Below are positions 13,898 to 21,344 of a stretch of DNA of 21,750 nucleotides, piece by piece (position 1 is the first letter of the stretch; every line of letters starts with the position of its first letter). Below the pieces are notes generated by a model. The model saw only the letters and a program-made list of their open reading frames with translations. It was not told the origin of the DNA and did no database searches. Origin of the DNA: CANJDH01 sp031430015 (GTDB taxonomy: Bacteria > Pseudomonadota > Gammaproteobacteria > Burkholderiales > JAEUOS01); assembly GCA_031430015.1 (NCBI GenBank), contig JANPAR010000167.1:1-21750 (forward strand), written 5' to 3'. The translations under genes and the position numbers were made by a program.

Positions 13898-15373
13898 TCA
13901 AATCCGGCTGAAATATTCGCGGCGCTGAAATTCGAGCTTGTCTTCGGCGGCATCGAAGCGTTGCTGTTCCGACGTCTTGATGCGGCGGTAGTAATGCACG
14001 AAGTCTGCCCCAAACCCTTGGCCCATCGCGGTATCGGCTTGCAACGCGGCAATCGCGTCCCCCAGCGTTGCCGGAATGCGCTCGATGCCGGTGCCAGTGG
14101 CGCTGCCGGCATCGGCATAGGGCGCTTCGGTGGCCAGCGGCGGCACGCGTTTGTGCGCGATGCCATCGAGGCCGGCGTAAATCTGCGCTGCCATGTAGAG
14201 ATAGGGATTGGCGGCGGGTTCACCGAGCCGGTTTTCAATGCGTGTCGCTGCGTCGCCCGCTACGCCAATCACACGCAGCATGGCGCCGCGATTGTCGCGG
14301 CCCCAGAGAATCGATTGCGGAGCCAGCGCGTTGGGCCGGAAGCGCCCGAAGCCGTTGGCGGTGGGCGTGCACAGCACCGTCATTCCTGCTGCGTGCTCGA
14401 GCAAACCGGCCAGATAGTGCGAACCCTGATCCGACAGGGTATGGCGCGCTTCGTTGGCCCGGGTGCGGGGCGCGGGGTGCTCGCGCATGAAGGCGTTGTG
14501 CCCGCTCTTGATCTGCGCCAGCGATTGATGCAGGTGCCAGCCGCTCGACATGATGTTCTCGAACGGCGGCCTGCACATGAAAGTAGCGTGATAACCGGCG
14601 CGGCGCAAGGCTTGTTTGACCGCACTGCGGAACAGCACCATGTTGTCCGCAGCGGTGAGGGCATCGGTGGCATCGAACACGGCTTCGACCTGACTTGGCC
14701 CCAGCTCAATTTCGAGCGAGCTCAATGGCAGGCCCAGCGCCTGCGCGGTGTGCTGCACGATGCGCAAGGGCGCTTCGGCCATGTCAAACCAGTTTTCCGA
14801 GAGCAGGTTATAGCCGGGGTGAATCAGGTCAACGGCCGGCGCGGCGCCGGGCCAGGCGGCGTTGTGCGGGTCGAGTTCGGCACCATGCAGCGGGTCGCGC
14901 AGGCGGTAGATGTGAAATTCGACCTCGAGGCCGCACACCAGACCGAAGCCCTTCTGCGCCAACTGCGCGAGCGCGAGCTGCAACTGGCGGCGCGTGTCAA
15001 AAACGACTGGCGCGCCGTCCGGAAACACCGCCTGACATTGCAACCAACCGGTCTTGTCTGCCCAAGGCAATACCTTGTAACTGCGTGGGACCGGCATCAG
15101 CAGCAGGTTGTTGGCGCAAGCGAAACCGGGCAGTTCAGTGGCGATACCGGCATCGAACACCTTGAACGCCGTGCGGTCTGACGTGTCCTTGAGCATCAGG
15201 GTACTCACCATGCCGACACCAGAGCGCAGTGCCTTGATGGCCGCAGCGGCGGTGAGCGTCTTGCCGCGCAACATACCGTGCACGTCGCACCAGGCGAAGC
15301 GCACCAGCTCGACGGCGCTTGACTGGATCAGTGCAGCAAGCTGCTCTATGCCATCAGGGGCGTCAGCGCTCAC
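13898..15373 (-). CDS. Glutamine-synthetase-like ligase, probable gamma-glutamyl amine synthetase
   Basis: The 491-residue protein has the full GS fold: an N-terminal beta-grasp part (RFAWCDVHGMLRGKTL, 25-40) and then the catalytic barrel. Metal and substrate motifs are GLEVEFH (Glu150, Glu152), ELGPSQVE (Glu223, Glu230), SGWHLHQSL (277-285) and RIENRLGEPAANPYLYMAA (378-396). The GlnA flap PGYEAP is replaced by RPNALAP (346-352), losing the Glu that handles ammonium in true GS. The adenylylation Tyr loop is also absent. These changes suit GS-like enzymes that join glutamate to an amine, such as PuuA, IpuC or the aniline enzyme TdnQ. I chose the GTG at 15373, which overlaps the oxygenase stop as GTGA; GGAAGG lies 12 bases upstream. 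The amine substrate is unknown. Confidence 0.85.
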   Translation of the reverse strand: MSADAPDGIEQLAALIQSSAVELVRFAWCDVHGMLRGKTLTAAAAIKALRSGVGMVSTLMLKDTSDRTAFKVFDAGIATELPGFACANNLLLMPVPRSYKVLPWADKTGWLQCQAVFPDGAPVVFDTRRQLQLALAQLAQKGFGLVCGLEVEFHIYRLRDPLHGAELDPHNAAWPGAAPAVDLIHPGYNLLSENWFDMAEAPLRIVQHTAQALGLPLSSLEIELGPSQVEAVFDATDALTAADNMVLFRSAVKQALRRAGYHATFMCRPPFENIMSSGWHLHQSLAQIKSGHNAFMREHPAPRTRANEARHTLSDQGSHYLAGLLEHAAGMTVLCTPTANGFGRFRPNALAPQSILWGRDNRGAMLRVIGVAGDAATRIENRLGEPAANPYLYMAAQIYAGLDGIAHKRVPPLATEAPYADAGSATGTGIERIPATLGDAIAALQADTAMGQGFGADFVHYYRRIKTSEQQRFDAAEDKLEFQRREYFSRI

Positions 15374-16776
15374 GGCTGGGGCTGGCCTTCCAGGATTCGG
15401 GCGTCGTGCTTGTCCTGAACCATGGGCAGCGCAGCGTCCCACGGCGCATTGGCACGCTTGCCATTCACGGCAGCATGCCACCAGGCTTCCCAATCGTGCG
15501 CCGGGGCAATGCCATCGACCGTGTCGGGGCCGATGCGTCGCGCCGCGACCTCGGGCTGCGCGAGGCCGGGGGGCAGCTTGCCAGCCTCCACATCATCGAT
15601 GGCTTTGAGCAAAGTGCGGCGGTTGGCCATGATGGCCACGTCGGTGGTGCCGAGGTGTTCGCGCGTGCGATCCTGAATTGCGCCCATGCTCTCGCAGGCC
15701 CACTGGTCATGCACATTGATGTCGTCTTCCCCCATGCCGAGGTAGGTGCGTGTCACCTGCTCTTCCGGATTGAAGCCCCAGTGATTGTGGCGGCCCGCTT
15801 TGGGAATGTAGTCAGGCAGACTGATCGCGCGCAGGCGCTGATTGCGCATGGCCTCCTTGTCGACCGCGCCCGCAAAGCTGGTGAATACCGAGTACCAGTA
15901 GGTGTGGGTGTCATCGACCGGCACATGCATCTGCGTGATGGTCATGGTTTCCGACAGTGGAATGACGAAGGTATGCGGGAAGATCGCATTGGTCACACGC
16001 ACGTGCGTGAGCGCCTCGGTCATCGGGCGCAAGGCGGTGAGACGCATGCCATAGGGCATCGGCTCAACACTGATCCTCGGCTGATCGAACTCACGCATCA
16101 CCCGCGTCATGGGCCAGCGCACGCCGTCGATGTCGCCCGCACTGGCACCGCGAAACTGGCGGCCATATGTGTCGTCGAGCGATTCGTCGTTAAAGAAACG
16201 GTGCAAAAAAGATGCGTGCGCCGGATCCACCCCGACCTCAAATGCTTGCAGCCAGTTGCATTGCCAGAGACCTTTGAACGCGAACGTGTGGGTGCCGGGC
16301 GCGGTGAAGCAATCGAGCGCCGGAAACGCGGGCGGTGTGCTGCCTTCCGGGCCGAACCAGCCAAATAGCACGCCGCTGCGTTCGATCAGCGGATAGTTGC
16401 GCTGCTTGACGTGCCGGCATAGCTTGCTGCCGGCCGGCTCGGCAGGGGTTTGAATGCATTGCCCGGTAATGTCGAACTTCCAGCCGTGAAACGGGCAGCG
16501 CAGGCCGTCGCCTTCATTGCGGCCGAACGACAGATCGGCACCGCGATGCGCGCAATCACGGTCAAGCAGGCCAAACGCGCCCTGCGCGTTTTTGAACAGC
16601 ACCAGGTTTTGCCCCAGTACACGCACGCGCTTCACAGGCCGGATCACCATCTGTGGATCGAGCGCGGGATTGAATTCGTCCACCAGCGCGACCGGCTGCC
16701 AGTAATGGCGCATCAGATTGCCGCAGGCGGTATCGGGGCCGATGCGCGTCAGGCGTTCGTTTTGGGCGGCTTTCAT
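15370..16776 (-). CDS. Phthalate-type Rieske non-heme iron oxygenase, alpha subunit
   Basis: This is the terminal oxygenase component that would hydroxylate or demethylate an aromatic or similar substrate using O2 and two electrons. The 468-residue chain has the Rieske motif CAH...CPFH with Cys75, His77, Cys94 and His97. The mononuclear iron motif is VGVDPAHASFLH, with Asp184 in the electron-transfer position and His187 and His192 as ligands. The C-terminal signature, HDQWACESMGAIQDRTREHL and the LGTTD that follows, is typical of phthalate 4,5-dioxygenase relatives, which act without a beta subunit. I chose the ATG at 16776, preceded by GAAGAG, over the longer frame from 16893, whose first 39 residues do not look like the family. 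It is the first gene of the minus-strand unit. The substrate is not predictable here. Confidence 0.9.
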   Translation of the reverse strand: MKAAQNERLTRIGPDTACGNLMRHYWQPVALVDEFNPALDPQMVIRPVKRVRVLGQNLVLFKNAQGAFGLLDRDCAHRGADLSFGRNEGDGLRCPFHGWKFDITGQCIQTPAEPAGSKLCRHVKQRNYPLIERSGVLFGWFGPEGSTPPAFPALDCFTAPGTHTFAFKGLWQCNWLQAFEVGVDPAHASFLHRFFNDESLDDTYGRQFRGASAGDIDGVRWPMTRVMREFDQPRISVEPMPYGMRLTALRPMTEALTHVRVTNAIFPHTFVIPLSETMTITQMHVPVDDTHTYWYSVFTSFAGAVDKEAMRNQRLRAISLPDYIPKAGRHNHWGFNPEEQVTRTYLGMGEDDINVHDQWACESMGAIQDRTREHLGTTDVAIMANRRTLLKAIDDVEAGKLPPGLAQPEVAARRIGPDTVDGIAPAHDWEAWWHAAVNGKRANAPWDAALPMVQDKHDARILEGQPQP

Positions 16777-16900
16777 CAAACTCTTCGCAGGGAGGCGCGG
16801 GGCAGAGACCCGGGCGCTGAAACCCGATGGTAACCGGGGCAACCGGGTACAACTGAACGTAAGGTCGAAAATAGTAGCGCAAAAGCCGGTCAAAAAGCAG

Positions 16901-16914
16901 GTCAGATTACTGAC
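16901..16914. promoter_or_regulatory. Small palindrome in the oxygenase upstream region
   Basis: GTCAGATTACTGAC is a perfect five-base inverted repeat (GTCAG/CTGAC) around ATTA. A second GGTCA lies at 16888-16892. It is 125 bases before the oxygenase start and may be part of the same control region as the larger repeats at 16929-16973. Confidence 0.35.
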
Positions 16915-16943
16915 TCCATACCCGGACTATTGACTTTCTGCAA
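16915..16943 (-). promoter_or_regulatory. Weak candidate promoter for the Rieske operon
   Basis: On the minus strand TTGCAG (16943-16938) and TATGGA (16920-16915) are 17 bases apart. Each box matches sigma-70 consensus at only about half its positions. The spacing is right and the place is right, and it overlaps the inverted repeat at 16929-16959. Such a weak promoter would fit an activated or inducible gene. Confidence 0.25.
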
Positions 16944-16973
16944 AACCGGGCAAGTCAATTTGTGGCTGACTTG
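16929..16973. promoter_or_regulatory. Nested TGACTT inverted repeats, probable operator
   Basis: ATTGACTT (16929-16936) and AAGTCAAT (16952-16959) form a perfect eight-base inverted repeat. The second arm also pairs with TGACTTG at 16967-16973, as CAAGTCA (16951-16957) and TGACTTG. Three copies of one half-site in alternating orientation, in the gap between divergent genes, suggest a dimeric regulator. No regulator gene is in the window. Confidence 0.5.
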
Positions 16974-17021
16974 TGCGATGTTTGCGTTGCGTGCGGACGC
17001 CGTTCAAGGCATCATGCCGGG

Positions 17022-17273
17022 ATGGAACGCACACGCATCTCAGGCGGCAAACTCAAAGCGGCCGGCTACGACAAACAGCGGCGCATTCTCGAAGTCGAGA
17101 TGAGCGACGGGCGCATTGTCGAATACGCCAATGTCGGTGAGGAAATCGCGCACCGGTTTATCACCAGCAGCGAGGCGTGGAGCTATTTTCGCGACAACAT
17201 CGACGACGACTTTCCGAGTGAAGTGGTGGGGCGTGTGGCGGTCAAGCCCGGCACGCCGAATCCGTTCGAGTAG
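17022..17273 (+). CDS. Small KTSC-domain protein
   Basis: The 83-residue soluble protein matches the KTSC domain in layout. It has a strand with LEVEMSDGRIVEYANV, then a helix and the signature region FITSSEAWSYFRDNIDDDF, where the family often has an 'A-S-G-YF---I' pattern. KTSC domains occur alone or attached to lysyl-tRNA synthetase and other proteins, and their function is not known. The ATG at 17022 has only a weak GCCGGG upstream; the frame extends to 16962 but has no better start. It diverges from the Rieske operon and precedes tsaB by 186 bases. I claim only the domain, recognised by pattern, not the function. Confidence 0.7.
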   Translation: MERTRISGGKLKAAGYDKQRRILEVEMSDGRIVEYANVGEEIAHRFITSSEAWSYFRDNIDDDFPSEVVGRVAVKPGTPNPFE

Positions 17274-17329
17274 CCAGCGCCTGCGGCGGTGGCCGGGAGC
17301 CTCGCACAGTCTGTACGCGCAGGCTTGCC

Positions 17330-17353
17330 TTCTGCCTTACATTCTGCCTTACA
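17330..17353 (+). repeat. Perfect 12-base tandem repeat between the KTSC gene and tsaB
   Basis: TTCTGCCTTACA occurs twice in direct succession, followed by a third partial TTCA. It lies in non-coding DNA about 105 bases before tsaB. No function is evident. Confidence 0.8.
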
Positions 17354-17402
17354 TTCAGGCACACCTTCAAGCTCGCTGCGCAGGCTGGCAAGACTGACTC
17401 GC

Positions 17403-17408
17403 TATACT
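17403..17408 (+). promoter_or_regulatory. Possible -10 box for the tsaB-rimI-udg operon
   Basis: TATACT matches the -10 consensus at five of six positions and lies 51 bases before the tsaB ATG. I see no good -35 box at the right distance, so this is weak. Confidence 0.25.
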
Positions 17409-17459
17409 TCGCGTTTGCCCTTCATGCTGCGCAACGGATCGCGCAGGCAGCGCCCGAAA

Positions 17460-18305
17460 ATGCGTCTTCTCGCTCTCGAAACCTCCACTGAATATTGCTC
17501 CTGCGCCTTGCGTGTGGATGGTGTGGTGCGCGCCTCGCACGTGTTGGCCGGGCAGTCGCACTCCGATTTGCTGTTGCCGGCGGTGGCGCGCCTGATGGCC
17601 GAGGCGGGCTTGGGATTTTCGCAACTGGATGTCATCGCGTTTGGCGCGGGGCCTGGCTCGTTCACCGGCTTGCGGATAGCGTGTGGCGCGGCACAAGGCT
17701 TGGCCTTTGCCCACGATCTGCCGGTAGTGGGCGTGAGTTCGCTCGAAGCACTGGCTGAAGCCAGTGGCGCGCCGCGCGTGATCGCTGCGCTTGATGCGCG
17801 TATGGGCGAGTTGTATCTGGCGGCGTTCGAGCGTGTGGTACCGGGTGGCGGTGCAAAGATGTCTACGCAGCCAGCGGATACGCGAACAGTGGAGACATGG
17901 ACGACGCAGGCACGGGGAACGGATGCCGAATGGCAGACCGTGCTGGCACCATCGCTCGCGCGGCCTGATGTATTGCCGGCATTGTTCGCGCTCACTCAGA
18001 CCGCAAGCTGGATTGGCACCGGCAGCGGCTTTGCAGTGTATGGCGCGGCGTTGCTCGCGCGCTATTCACCCTTGCAGATTGATGCCGCGGCGGTGCCGCA
18101 TGCAGCTGCAGTGGCCGCCATCGCCGAGCGCCGCGCTGCGCGTGGCGAGACGGTCGCTGCCGAGCATGCCGTGCCACTCTACGTGCGTGACAAAGTGGCC
18201 CTCGACGTGCGCGAGCAGGCTGCGCTGCGTGCGGCGAACGCACAGCGTGCCGCCGCTGCACCACGCGGCCGCGAACCTGCCGCGACCGCGAAGGCGGGTG
18301 CATGA
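17460..18305 (+). CDS. tsaB: tRNA threonylcarbamoyladenosine biosynthesis protein TsaB
   Basis: TsaB (YeaZ) is the non-catalytic partner of TsaD in t6A37 modification of ANN-decoding tRNAs. It has an ASKHA fold and acts in the cytoplasm. The 281-residue product begins MRLLALETSTEYCSCAL and has the family hallmark FGAGPGSFTGLRIACG at 61-76. At 281 residues it is longer than E. coli TsaB (231). The extra length is a low-complexity insert around residues 125-160 and an Ala/Arg-rich tail after about residue 250. I chose the ATG at 17460, where homology starts; an in-frame ATG at 17424 and the open frame back to 17289 add sequence unlike the family. It overlaps rimI as ATGA, and this pairing is common in proteobacteria. 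Confidence 0.93.
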   Translation: MRLLALETSTEYCSCALRVDGVVRASHVLAGQSHSDLLLPAVARLMAEAGLGFSQLDVIAFGAGPGSFTGLRIACGAAQGLAFAHDLPVVGVSSLEALAEASGAPRVIAALDARMGELYLAAFERVVPGGGAKMSTQPADTRTVETWTTQARGTDAEWQTVLAPSLARPDVLPALFALTQTASWIGTGSGFAVYGAALLARYSPLQIDAAAVPHAAAVAAIAERRAARGETVAAEHAVPLYVRDKVALDVREQAALRAANAQRAAAAPRGREPAATAKAGA

Positions 18306-18805
18306 GCGCGGTGTTGAAACAGGACGAGTTGCAATGGACGCCGATGACAGTGGCGGATATCGCGCGCGTCATCGAGATCGAAAACGCGATTTACGAATTT
18401 CCGTGGACGCCGGGAAATTTCACCGATTCACTCAAAGCAGGCTATCGCTGTTCCATCTTGTGGCAAGGCACGCAGATCGCCGCCTACGCGGTCGTGATGA
18501 TTGGCGCGGGTGAGGCGCATGTGCTCAACCTGTCGGTCGCGCGCGCGCTGCAGCGGCGCGGCCTGGGCAGCGCGGTGCTCGACATGTTGATGAGCGAAGC
18601 ACGCGCATGCAGTGCGCACGACATGCTGCTCGAAGTGCGTCCGTCCAACCTGGCCGGGCGCGCCTTGTATGCGCGTGCCGGTTTTGTGCAACTCGGTGTG
18701 CGCAAGGATTACTACCCCGCGCAAAAAAGCCGCGAAGACGCGCTGCTGCTGGGGCGCTCATTGCGTGCGGAGCAGGGATCGATTGCGGGGCAAGCCGCGT
18801 CATGA
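18302..18805 (+). CDS. rimI: Ribosomal-protein-alanine N-acetyltransferase RimI
   Basis: RimI is a GNAT enzyme that transfers acetyl from acetyl-CoA to the N-terminal alanine of ribosomal protein S18. The 167-residue chain has the acetyl-CoA loop QRRGLGSAVL at 84-93. The strand and loop LLEVRPSNLAGRALYARAGF (109-128) and KDYYPAQKSREDALLL at the end are the usual RimI signatures. The start overlaps the tsaB stop (ATGA at 18302-18305) and the stop overlaps the next start, so the three genes are probably translationally coupled. The C-terminal 15 residues (EQGSIAGQAAS) extend past the fold and may be disordered. Substrate assignment rests on synteny and motif together. Confidence 0.93.
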   Translation: MSAVLKQDELQWTPMTVADIARVIEIENAIYEFPWTPGNFTDSLKAGYRCSILWQGTQIAAYAVVMIGAGEAHVLNLSVARALQRRGLGSAVLDMLMSEARACSAHDMLLEVRPSNLAGRALYARAGFVQLGVRKDYYPAQKSREDALLLGRSLRAEQGSIAGQAAS

Positions 18806-19695
18806 ACCGCATCGAGATGCTGCGCGAGATGGGCATTACGCCGGTGTGGGTGCCGCGCCATGCCAAGCCAGTACCGTCAAAAAGTGAGATAGCGATGCCG
18901 CCAGAAGCCTTGGTGGATGCGGGTTTTGGCGATGCGGCTGCCAGGACCGGCTCCGGGAGCGGTTCACAGCTTGTGCCCTTGGTGAAAATGCCAACGGCGG
19001 GCACCGCGATACACGCGGCGCCACCCACCGTGATGCCTCGTCCCGCCGCATCACACGCCGCTGTTGCAGCACAGCCAGCCATTGCTGCTGCCGCAGACCC
19101 CGCACGCGCTGAGCGCATCGCGCGCATGGACTGGCCTGCGCTCAAGAACGCAGTGACCTCGTGCCAGGCTTGCGGTCTCTGCACATCACGCCACAGCACC
19201 GTGTTTGGCACCGGTGACGAGTCGGCAGACCTGATGATCATCGGCGAAGCGCCGGGGCAGGAAGAAGACCGCCTGGGCGAGCCCTTCGTGGGACAAGCCG
19301 GCAAGCTGCTCGACAGCATGCTCGCGGCGCTTGACCTGACGCGTACCAACAACGTCTATATCACCAACACGCTCAAATGCCGCCCGCCCGGCAATCGCAA
19401 CCCCGAGGCCTTGGAGATGGCGCAATGCGCGCCGCATTTGATCCGTCAGGTGGAGTTGCTCGCGCCCAAACTGATTCTGCTGATGGGGCGCTTTGCGGTG
19501 CAGTCGATGCTGGAGACCGATGCGTCGATTGCCAGTCTGCGCGTCAAGCGTCACGCGTGGCGCGGCGTACCGGTGGTAGTGACCTATCACCCCGCCTATC
19601 TGTTGCGCAATCTGCCGGATAAGTCCAAAGCCTGGGAAGACCTGGTGTTTGCGCGCACGGTGCTGGCGGAAGCGGCGCAGGCTGACGGCGGCTGA
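18802..19695 (+). CDS. Family 4 uracil-DNA glycosylase with 4Fe-4S cluster
   Basis: The enzyme removes uracil from DNA arising from cytosine deamination. The 297-residue protein has an N-terminal Ala/Pro-rich, low-complexity segment (about 20-105) after a short conserved start, MNRIEMLREMGI. The glycosylase domain runs from about 108 to the end. Probable cluster ligands are Cys121, Cys124, Cys193 and Cys209; Cys127 is an extra Cys nearby. The active-site motif is GEAPGQEEDRLGEPF (148-162) and the second motif is YHPAYLLRN (262-270). The ATG at 18802 overlaps the rimI stop, which fixes the start; a longer frame from 18607 lies within rimI. Location after tsaB-rimI is common in betaproteobacteria. 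No family 1 UDG is in the window. Confidence 0.93.
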   Translation: MNRIEMLREMGITPVWVPRHAKPVPSKSEIAMPPEALVDAGFGDAAARTGSGSGSQLVPLVKMPTAGTAIHAAPPTVMPRPAASHAAVAAQPAIAAAADPARAERIARMDWPALKNAVTSCQACGLCTSRHSTVFGTGDESADLMIIGEAPGQEEDRLGEPFVGQAGKLLDSMLAALDLTRTNNVYITNTLKCRPPGNRNPEALEMAQCAPHLIRQVELLAPKLILLMGRFAVQSMLETDASIASLRVKRHAWRGVPVVVTYHPAYLLRNLPDKSKAWEDLVFARTVLAEAAQADGG

Positions 19696-19772
19696 TAGCT
19701 AGCGCGTTCAATTCGGATTCCCGCGCTGAGTCGCCAAGCGAGGTGCTGCGCAGCCTGTGCGGCAGTTGCTCG

Positions 19773-21077
19773 TCAACGTCCGCCGTGCTTGGCCTCGCCG
19801 ATCAGATGATCGAGATTCTCCTTGCGGTGATTGCTGCGGTTCCACACCATCACCAGCGCCATCGTGCCCGACACAAACAAGCCGAAGAGCACGATCACCG
19901 TATTGATGTGAAAGTCGGCGCGGATCATCAGCGCATAGAGCGCGAGCATGATGAGGATGTTGAGGTTCTCGTTGAAGTTTTGCACGGCAATCGAGTGGCC
20001 GGCTGAAAGCATCACGTGGCCGCGGTGCTGCAAGAGCGCATTCATCGGTACCACAAAGTAGCCGGCCATGGCACCGACCAGCACGCACAGCGGGTAGGCA
20101 AGCCAGGCGCTCTTGACCAGTACCATCGTCATTACCACAAAGCCCATCGCCACCCCAAAGGGCAGCACTTGCAGTGATTTTTTCAAGGGGACGAAGCGCG
20201 CAGCGGCCACCGCGCCAATGGCGATGCCGACCGCTACCACGCCCTGCAAAATCGCGCCCTTGTCGAGCGGCAGGCCCAATTGCACCTCGGCCCACTTCAG
20301 CACGATGAACTGCAGCGTCGCCCCGGCACCCCAGAACAGCGTGGTCACCGCCAGAGAGATCTGCCCGAGTTTGTCTTTCCACAGTGTGGTGAAGCAATGT
20401 ACGAAGTCAGACACCAATTTGACCGGGTTGATCGACTGCTTGCCGTAGCGTGCGCCGGTGTCGGGAATGAAAAGGTTGAAGACCGCCGCAATCACATAGA
20501 ACGTGGCAATGATCACCATCGCCGCCTCGGGGGCGGAGTCAATCCCGGTAGTGAAAGGCACGATGTCCATCGTCAGCAATACCTCGGACACCTTGGGGTT
20601 GATAAGCAAGCCGCCGACCACGGTGCCGAGCACGATGGATGCAACGGTGAGGCCTTCAATCCAGCCGTTGGCAAGCACCAGTTGCTCGGGTGGCAATAGC
20701 TCGGTGAGGATGCCGTATTTTGCTGGTGAGTAAGCTGCCGCACCGAGGCCAACGATGCCGTAGGCGGCCAGCACAATGTAGTAATCCTCAGTGCCGCGAA
20801 TCGTGATGAACTCGGAAAACAGCAACACCATGCAGCCCACGATCTTGATCGTGTTGGTCAAAAACATGACCGTGCCTTTGGGCCGCGAATCGGCGAATGC
20901 GCCCACAAACGCCGCCAGCACAACATAGGACACCGTGAAGAAAAACTTCAGCATCGGCGTCACTTCCTTGGGCGCGTCGAGTTCGACGAGCAAGGCAATG
21001 GAAGCGATCAGCAGCGCGTTGTCAGCCAGCGACGAGAAAAACTGCGCCGCCATGATGGTGTAGAAGCCTGGTTTCAT
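19773..21077 (-). CDS. lplT: Lysophospholipid transporter LplT (MFS)
   Basis: LplT is an inner-membrane flippase of the major facilitator superfamily that moves lysophospholipids inward for reacylation. The 434-residue protein has the expected alternating hydrophobic segments. It opens MKPGFYTIMAAQFFSSLADN, as in LplT proteins. The loop motif GAFADSRPKG lies at 59-68 and AAAYSPAKYGILTELLPPEQL at 113-133 is a family hallmark. GGAG sits three bases before the ATG, rather close. In enterobacteria lplT is followed by aas, the acyltransferase; here no aas is next to it. Instead the gene converges with udg and diverges from alr. The C-terminal 30 residues are charged and longer than in E. coli (397 residues). 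Confidence 0.92.
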   Translation of the reverse strand: MKPGFYTIMAAQFFSSLADNALLIASIALLVELDAPKEVTPMLKFFFTVSYVVLAAFVGAFADSRPKGTVMFLTNTIKIVGCMVLLFSEFITIRGTEDYYIVLAAYGIVGLGAAAYSPAKYGILTELLPPEQLVLANGWIEGLTVASIVLGTVVGGLLINPKVSEVLLTMDIVPFTTGIDSAPEAAMVIIATFYVIAAVFNLFIPDTGARYGKQSINPVKLVSDFVHCFTTLWKDKLGQISLAVTTLFWGAGATLQFIVLKWAEVQLGLPLDKGAILQGVVAVGIAIGAVAAARFVPLKKSLQVLPFGVAMGFVVMTMVLVKSAWLAYPLCVLVGAMAGYFVVPMNALLQHRGHVMLSAGHSIAVQNFNENLNILIMLALYALMIRADFHINTVIVLFGLFVSGTMALVMVWNRSNHRKENLDHLIGEAKHGGR

Positions 21078-21185
21078 TGTCTCCGCTGCGAACTGGAATG
21101 GGGTCTTGCGGTCGATTAGAATGGGGGCGTGCTAAGAGTGAAATTAGCTTGATTGACGTGCCATTTTTTAGTGTCCGCTTTATAG

Positions 21186-21208
21186 CATGAACACTGTAAA
21201 ACATGAAC
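21186..21208 (+). repeat. CATGAAC direct repeat in the lplT-alr gap
   Basis: CATGAAC occurs at 21186-21192 and again at 21202-21208, 16 bases apart start to start. It may be a regulator half-site pair or chance. An AT-rich stretch with TTGACG (21153-21158) and TTTATA (21179-21184) lies just before it, but the 20-base spacing makes a poor promoter. Confidence 0.3.
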
Positions 21209-21228
21209 TCTGCGGGTCTGTCGCGATG

Positions 21229-21253
21229 GTCTTGCCGGCCGGTTGTGCAAGAC
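21229..21253 (+). other. Seven-base inverted repeat in the alr 5' region
   Basis: GTCTTGC (21229-21235) and GCAAGAC (21247-21253) pair perfectly around an 11-base loop containing CGGCCGG. There is no T-tract after it, so it is not a standard terminator. It lies about 90 bases before the alr ATG and could be an operator or a leader hairpin. Confidence 0.45.
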
Positions 21254-21344
21254 TGGTTCTACCCTTGCAGTTATTGGGCCGCTTTCTCGGGGCAGGCCGC
21301 TTTTCCTCGTAGTTCCTTGCCTTTCTTTTACTGCTCCTGATTGC

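Noticed and set aside
13961..15181. 406-codon plus-strand frame opposite the GS-like gene
   Set aside because: The minus-strand gene has all GS motifs. The plus-strand frame is a long GC-driven antisense shadow rich in Arg, Gly and His.
15374..15493. Upstream extension of the GS-like gene to 15493
   Set aside because: The extra 40 residues lie inside the Rieske gene and are Cys/Arg/Pro-rich noise. The GTG overlapping the Rieske stop is the better start.
15319..16368. 349-codon plus-strand frame opposite the Rieske gene
   Set aside because: The minus strand carries the Rieske and iron-binding motifs; the plus frame has no family resemblance.
16777..16893. Upstream extension of the Rieske gene to the start at 16893
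   Set aside because: The 39 extra residues do not resemble the family, and the ATG at 16776 has a purine-rich site just before it and opens directly into family-like sequence.
16871..16893. TTGACC and TACTAT on the minus strand as a promoter for the Rieske operon
   Set aside because: The boxes themselves are good but only 11 bases apart, too close for a sigma-70 promoter.
19696..19772. Possible terminator between udg and lplT
   Set aside because: Only a short, bulged CTGC/GCAG stem is present, without a T-tract.
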